The notes beneath the pieces are model-generated. The model was not told where the DNA came from. It did no database searches and saw only the letters and a program-made list of their open reading frames with translations. Position numbers and translations under genes: made by a program. DNA of 5,083 nt from Lachnospiraceae bacterium (GTDB taxonomy: Bacteria > Bacillota > Clostridia > Lachnospirales > Lachnospiraceae), in assembly GCA_017964055.1 (NCBI GenBank), contig JAGCSS010000140.1:1-5083 (forward strand), read 5' to 3'. This document shows positions 1 through 5,083 of this stretch, piece after piece; the stretch's first letter is position 1, and every line of letters begins with the position of its first letter.

Positions 1-1863
<1,863 letters not shown>

Positions 1864-1865
<2 letters not shown>

Positions 1866-1870
1866 GGAGA
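1864..1870 (+). promoter_or_regulatory. ribosome binding site of gyrA
   Basis: AAGGAGA overlaps the gyrB stop codon and lies 4 bases before the ATG at 1875, a good Shine-Dalgarno match. The gap between the two genes is only 9 bases, leaving no room for a promoter. Ribosomes finishing gyrB end on the gyrA binding site, which fits balanced, possibly coupled, translation of the two subunits. Confidence 0.85.
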
Positions 1871-1874
1871 AAAA

Positions 1875-4484
1875 ATGGAAGACAATATTTTCGATCAGGT
1901 CAGACCGGTCGATCTTAAAGAGACGATGGAGAATTCGTATATCGACTATGCCATGTCGGTTATCGCTTCACGTGCTCTTCCCGATGTAAGGGACGGTCTT
2001 AAGCCTGTTCAGCGCCGAATATTATATGCGATGATAGAGCTGTCCAATACTCCGGACAAGCCCCATCGTAAATGTGCCCGAATCGTCGGCGATACCATGG
2101 GTAAATACCATCCTCACGGTGACAGCTCCATTTACGGAGCGCTGGTCAATCTCGCGCAGGAGTGGTCGACGCATTATCCTCTCGTAGACGGCCACGGCAA
2201 TTTCGGTTCGGTCGACGGCGACGGCGCGGCAGCCATGCGTTATACCGAGGCCAGACTCAGCAAGATCGCGATGGAGATGCTCGCGGATATCAACAAAAAT
2301 ACCGTAGAGTTCATCCCCAACTTCGATGAGACCGAGAAAGAGCCCACGGTTCTTCCTTCGAGAGTCCCGAACCTGCTGATCAACGGTACCACGGGTATCG
2401 CGGTCGGCATGGCCACCAATATCCCGCCCCACAACATCGGCGAGGTCATTGATGCCGTATCGCTCATTATCAACAACCGTATCAACGAAAGCCGCGAGAC
2501 CTCTATCGACGAGATCCTGCAGATCATAAAGGGACCCGATTTCCCTACCGGCGGCACGATCCTCGGCACCAGAGGAATCAACGAGGCATACCGCACCGGC
2601 AGAGGCAAGATCAGGATCCGCGCGGTTACGGATATCGAGCCCATGGCCAACGGCAAGAACAGGATCGTTGTCACAGAGCTTCCTTATCTCGTTAACAAAG
2701 CCCGTCTGATCGCCAAGATCGCCGAGCTCGTAAAAGACAAAAAGATCGACGGAATCACCGATCTGCGCGATGAGTCCGACCGTCAGGGCATGCGTGTCTG
2801 CATAGAGCTCAGGCGCGACGTCAACCCTCAGGTCGTACTGAATCATTTATATAAGCATACCCAGCTGCAGGACACCTTCGGTGTCAATATGCTCGCGCTG
2901 GTGGACAATGAGCCCAAGATGCTCTCGATCCTTCAGATCCTCGAGCTCTATATCAAGCATCAGGAAGACGTTGTCACCAGACGTACCAGATTCGATCTGA
3001 ACAAAGCCGAAGAGCTGGCTCACATCAAAGAGGGTCTGCTCAAGGCACTCGATATCATCGATGAGATCATCGCTCTGATCAGGGCTTCGAAGTCGACTCC
3101 GGAGGCCAAGCAGGGCCTTATCGACAGGTTCGGATTCGACGATCCCCAGGCACAGGCCATTGTCGACATGCGCTTAAGACAGCTGACAGGTCTGGAAAGA
3201 GAGAAGCTTGAGGCGGAGTATGCCGACCTTATGGAGAAAATAAAAGAATACAAGGCCATCCTCGGTGACGAGAATATACTTCTCACCGTAGTACGTGACG
3301 AGGCTGTTGCCATCGGCAACAAGTACCGCGACGAGCGCAAGACCTCGATCGGCTTTGACGACGATATTTCCGCTGAGGATCTGGTTCCCGACGACGACAC
3401 CGTTATCGCGATGACCAGACTCGGCTACATCAAGAGAATGACGCCCGACAACTTCAAGGCACAGCATCGCGGCGGCAAGGGCATCAAGGGCATGTCGATA
3501 ATTGATGACGACATCATCGAAGAGCTCTTCATGACGACGAATCATCACTTTATCCTGTTCTTCACGAACCAGGGACGCGTATACAGGCTCAAGGCTTACG
3601 AGATCCCGGAGGCATCGCGTACCTCACGCGGCACCGCGATCGTTAACCTGCTCCAGCTCCAGCCCGACGAGCATGTTTCCGCGACCATTACCGTCAGGGG
3701 CTTCGACTTTGACAGCTATCTGCTGATGGCGACAAAGGGCGGAATAATCAAGACCACGAGACTTTCCGAATATGCGAATATCCGTAAAGTCGGACTTATT
3801 GCGATCACTCTGCGCGAGGGCGACGAGCTCATCGGCGTTAAGTGCACCGACGAAAAACAGGATGTCATGCTCGTTACCAAGAAGGGTATGTCGATCCGCT
3901 TCAATGAGCTCGATGTGCGCGTTACGGGACGTCAGTCGATCGGCGTTATCGGTATCAATCTCGATGAAGACGACGAGGTTGTTGCGATGCAGCTGACCGA
4001 GCAGGGCAAGTATCTGCTCACCGTTTCCGAGCTCGGCTACGGAAAACTTACTCCTCTTACCGAGTTCAATTCGCAGCACCGTGCGGGTAAGGGAGTTCAT
4101 TGCTATAAGATCATGGATAAGAGCGGACCGCTTGTCGGCGCGAAGATCCTTGATACAGACAACGATATCATCATCATCACGAATGCGGGCACCGTTATCC
4201 GTCTGCAGCTCTCCGATGTCAGGATCTGCGGCAGGAGCACGACCGGCGTAAAGCTGATCAACCTCGATGCGGATAAGAATACCAGAGTTGCGCGCTTCGC
4301 GAGAGTGCGCGAGACCGAGGAGGATGCCGAGACCAACGCAGGCATGTCGGGCGAGGTACTGACTGCGGTTCCTCTCGACGACGATGAAGAGGAGGATTCC
4401 GAGGAGGAGAAGGCAACTCTTCATTCCGAGGAGTTCGACGGAAGCATCGGCGGCGACAGCGCAGAGGATGAGACCGAAGAATAA
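1875..4484 (+). CDS. gyrA: DNA gyrase subunit A
   Basis: DNA-cleaving and DNA-wrapping subunit of gyrase, 869 residues, complete. The ATG at 1875 follows a strong ribosome binding site, and [30 protein letters not shown] matches the usual GyrA N-terminus in pieces (short leader, then the conserved [10 protein letters not shown], 21-30). The winged-helix domain has the conserved GKYHPHGD and the catalytic Tyr123 in AAMRYTE. The quinolone-determining region reads S84, S85, I86, Y87, G88; G88 occupies the place of E. coli Asp87. Tower and coiled-coil regions follow, including [20 protein letters not shown]. The C-terminal wrapping domain starts near residue 503 and carries the GyrA-box QHRGGKG at 530-536, which separates gyrase from ParC. 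A box-like QHRAGKG recurs at 734-740. The last ~57 residues are a strongly acidic tail. The length is above the ~821 residues of B. subtilis GyrA, mostly because of this tail. It is the second gene of the gyrB-gyrA unit. Confidence 0.98.
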   Translation: MEDNIFDQVRPVDLKETMENSYIDYAMSVIASRALPDVRDGLKPVQRRILYAMIELSNTPDKPHRKCARIVGDTMGKYHPHGDSSIYGALVNLAQEWSTHYPLVDGHGNFGSVDGDGAAAMRYTEARLSKIAMEMLADINKNTVEFIPNFDETEKEPTVLPSRVPNLLINGTTGIAVGMATNIPPHNIGEVIDAVSLIINNRINESRETSIDEILQIIKGPDFPTGGTILGTRGINEAYRTGRGKIRIRAVTDIEPMANGKNRIVVTELPYLVNKARLIAKIAELVKDKKIDGITDLRDESDRQGMRVCIELRRDVNPQVVLNHLYKHTQLQDTFGVNMLALVDNEPKMLSILQILELYIKHQEDVVTRRTRFDLNKAEELAHIKEGLLKALDIIDEIIALIRASKSTPEAKQGLIDRFGFDDPQAQAIVDMRLRQLTGLEREKLEAEYADLMEKIKEYKAILGDENILLTVVRDEAVAIGNKYRDERKTSIGFDDDISAEDLVPDDDTVIAMTRLGYIKRMTPDNFKAQHRGGKGIKGMSIIDDDIIEELFMTTNHHFILFFTNQGRVYRLKAYEIPEASRTSRGTAIVNLLQLQPDEHVSATITVRGFDFDSYLLMATKGGIIKTTRLSEYANIRKVGLIAITLREGDELIGVKCTDEKQDVMLVTKKGMSIRFNELDVRVTGRQSIGVIGINLDEDDEVVAMQLTEQGKYLLTVSELGYGKLTPLTEFNSQHRAGKGVHCYKIMDKSGPLVGAKILDTDNDIIIITNAGTVIRLQLSDVRICGRSTTGVKLINLDADKNTRVARFARVRETEEDAETNAGMSGEVLTAVPLDDDEEEDSEEEKATLHSEEFDGSIGGDSAEDETEE

Positions 4485-4493
4485 AGGTTATCA

Positions 4494-4512
4494 CCGGATC
4501 TGAGTCCGGATC
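4494..4512 (+). repeat. short hairpin with overlapping direct repeat
   Basis: CCGGA (4494-4498) can pair with TCCGG (4505-4509) across a 6-base loop. The same stretch contains CCGGATC twice in direct orientation, at 4494-4500 and 4506-4512. It begins 10 bases after the gyrA stop and just before the terminator-like hairpin. The stem is only 5 bp and no T-run follows, so it is not a terminator by itself. It could stabilise the mRNA 3' end or be chance; no known element is recognised. Confidence 0.4.
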
Positions 4513-4518
4513 GAAGAC

Positions 4519-4550
4519 AGGCCCTCTCGGAGTATTTCGGGAGGGCCTTT
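4519..4550 (+). terminator. probable intrinsic terminator after gyrA
   Basis: AGGCCCTC (4519-4526) pairs perfectly with GAGGGCCT (4541-4548). The stem can extend inward through T4527-G4540, C4528-G4539, G4529-C4538 and G4530-T4537, giving about 12 pairs with a small loop near 4531-4536. The downstream T-run is only three bases (4548-4550) before GCG, so the hairpin is strong but the release tract is weak. Its position 35 bases after the gyrA stop supports termination of the gyrB-gyrA transcript, perhaps incomplete. Confidence 0.75.
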
Positions 4551-4570
4551 GCGATAAAAAGGCAGAAAAC

Positions 4571-4575
4571 GGAGA
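4571..4575 (+). promoter_or_regulatory. ribosome binding site of the fumarase gene
   Basis: GGAGA lies 5-6 bases before the ATG at 4581, a typical Shine-Dalgarno distance. It supports this ATG as the start. The next in-frame methionine is residue 16, inside the conserved N-terminal helix region, and is less likely. Confidence 0.75.
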
Positions 4576-4580
4576 AAAGC

Positions 4581-5083
4581 ATGAGAACAGTCGATGTCGG
4601 GATCATAAGGGATGCGATAGCGCAGATGTGCATCGAGGCCAATCTGGGGCTTTCCGCGGACATGCTCGGCGCGCTCGAAAAAGCGTATGTGAGCGAGACT
4701 TCGGAGCTCGGAAGCAATATCATGGGCCAGCTGAAGGAAAACCTGAAGATAGCGGGAGAGGAACATATTCCGATCTGTCAGGACACAGGCATGGCAGTGG
4801 TATTCTTAAAGGTCGGACAGGATGTCCATTTTGAGGGAGGAAGCCTTAAAGACGCGGTAAACGCCGGCGTCCGCAGGGGATACACCGACGGATATCTGAG
4901 GAAATCCGTGGTTTCCGACCCGCTCCTTCGTGAGAATACCGACGACAATACCCCGGCGATCATCCATTATGAGATAACCGAAGGCGACAAGGTGGAGATA
5001 ACTATAGCGCCCAAAGGTTTCGGCAGCGAGAACATGAGCCGCGTGTTCATGCTCAAACCCGCGGAAGGCATAGACGGAGTCAA
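4581..5083 (+). CDS. fumA: fumarate hydratase (class I) alpha subunit, 3'-truncated by the window edge
   Basis: Alpha subunit or N-terminal domain of a class I, [4Fe-4S]-dependent fumarase, which interconverts fumarate and L-malate in the cytoplasm. The 167 complete codons visible from the ATG at 4581 match the TtdA/FumA alpha family: MCIEAN (16-21), PICQDTGMAVVF (64-75) with C66 as the likely first cluster-binding cysteine, GYLRKSVVSDPL (104-115), NTPAIIHYEI (123-132) and PKGFGSENMSR (144-154). The family uses two further cluster cysteines, which would lie beyond the window. A separate beta-subunit gene commonly follows in anaerobes, but this is not visible. The paralogous L(+)-tartrate dehydratase alpha subunit (TtdA) has the same architecture and cannot be excluded from this part alone; fumarase is the commoner assignment in Clostridia. 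The gene is separated from gyrA by a terminator-like hairpin and has no functional tie to gyrase. No disruption is seen in the visible part. Confidence 0.9.
   Translation, partial: MRTVDVGIIRDAIAQMCIEANLGLSADMLGALEKAYVSETSELGSNIMGQLKENLKIAGEEHIPICQDTGMAVVFLKVGQDVHFEGGSLKDAVNAGVRRGYTDGYLRKSVVSDPLLRENTDDNTPAIIHYEITEGDKVEITIAPKGFGSENMSRVFMLKPAEGIDGV

Noticed and set aside
2022..2846. Antisense open frame of 274 codons inside gyrA
   Set aside because: Same explanation: it is opposite the conserved winged-helix and tower region, its translation resembles no family I know, and the + strand frame is unmistakable GyrA.
3624..4424. Antisense open frame of 266 codons opposite the GyrA C-terminal domain
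   Set aside because: Its hydrophobic-looking translation comes from reading Asp/Glu/Ile-rich codons backwards; there is no independent support for a gene.
1875..4484. Topoisomerase IV (ParC) instead of GyrA
   Set aside because: The box QHRGGKG at the canonical first-blade position and the full-length pinwheel domain mark it as gyrase.
4628..4834. 68-codon + strand open frame overlapping the fumarase gene
   Set aside because: It is out of frame with the clearly conserved fumarase alpha-subunit reading and gives a low-complexity Arg/Gly-rich product with no motif.

Overview
The window holds three protein-coding genes on the + strand: the 3' part of gyrB (cut by the left edge), a complete gyrA, and the 5' part of a gene for the alpha subunit of a class I, iron-sulfur fumarate hydratase (cut by the right edge). 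I saw no RNA gene, mobile element, CRISPR array or phage-like segment.

The likely source is a Gram-positive anaerobe of the Clostridia, most plausibly family Lachnospiraceae. GyrB lacks the long TOPRIM-region insertion of enterobacterial GyrB. From memory of that family, both gyrase proteins read like Lachnospiraceae homologues (for example SAKTAR next to the GyrB TOPRIM glutamate, and [15 protein letters not shown] and [10 protein letters not shown] in GyrA). An oxygen-sensitive [4Fe-4S] fumarase also fits an anaerobe. Base composition looks slightly above 50% G+C by eye and even across the three genes. No alignment was run, so family placement is an inference.

Layout: gyrB runs from the left edge to 1865. 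A 9-base gap carrying the gyrA ribosome binding site separates it from gyrA (1875-4484), so the pair is almost certainly co-transcribed. In many Firmicutes this pair ends the dnaA-dnaN-recF-gyrB-gyrA cluster near the replication origin, but the upstream genes are not visible here. The 96-base spacer 4485-4580 holds a small hairpin with a short direct repeat, a strong terminator-like hairpin with a weak T-run, and the fumarase ribosome binding site. The fumarase gene starts at 4581.

GyrB supplies the ATPase and the metal-binding TOPRIM domain. GyrA supplies the DNA-cleaving tyrosine and the DNA-wrapping C-terminal domain. Together they form the A2B2 gyrase that introduces negative supercoils. 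The fumarase gene has no mechanistic link to gyrase and looks like the first gene of a separate metabolic unit.

This is mainly an ordinary housekeeping region and I found no evidence for an undescribed system. The points most worth checking are a glycine at the GyrA position equivalent to E. coli Asp87 (a fluoroquinolone-contact site), a long acidic GyrA tail, and a gyrA-fumarase junction that leaves little room for a promoter after the terminator.
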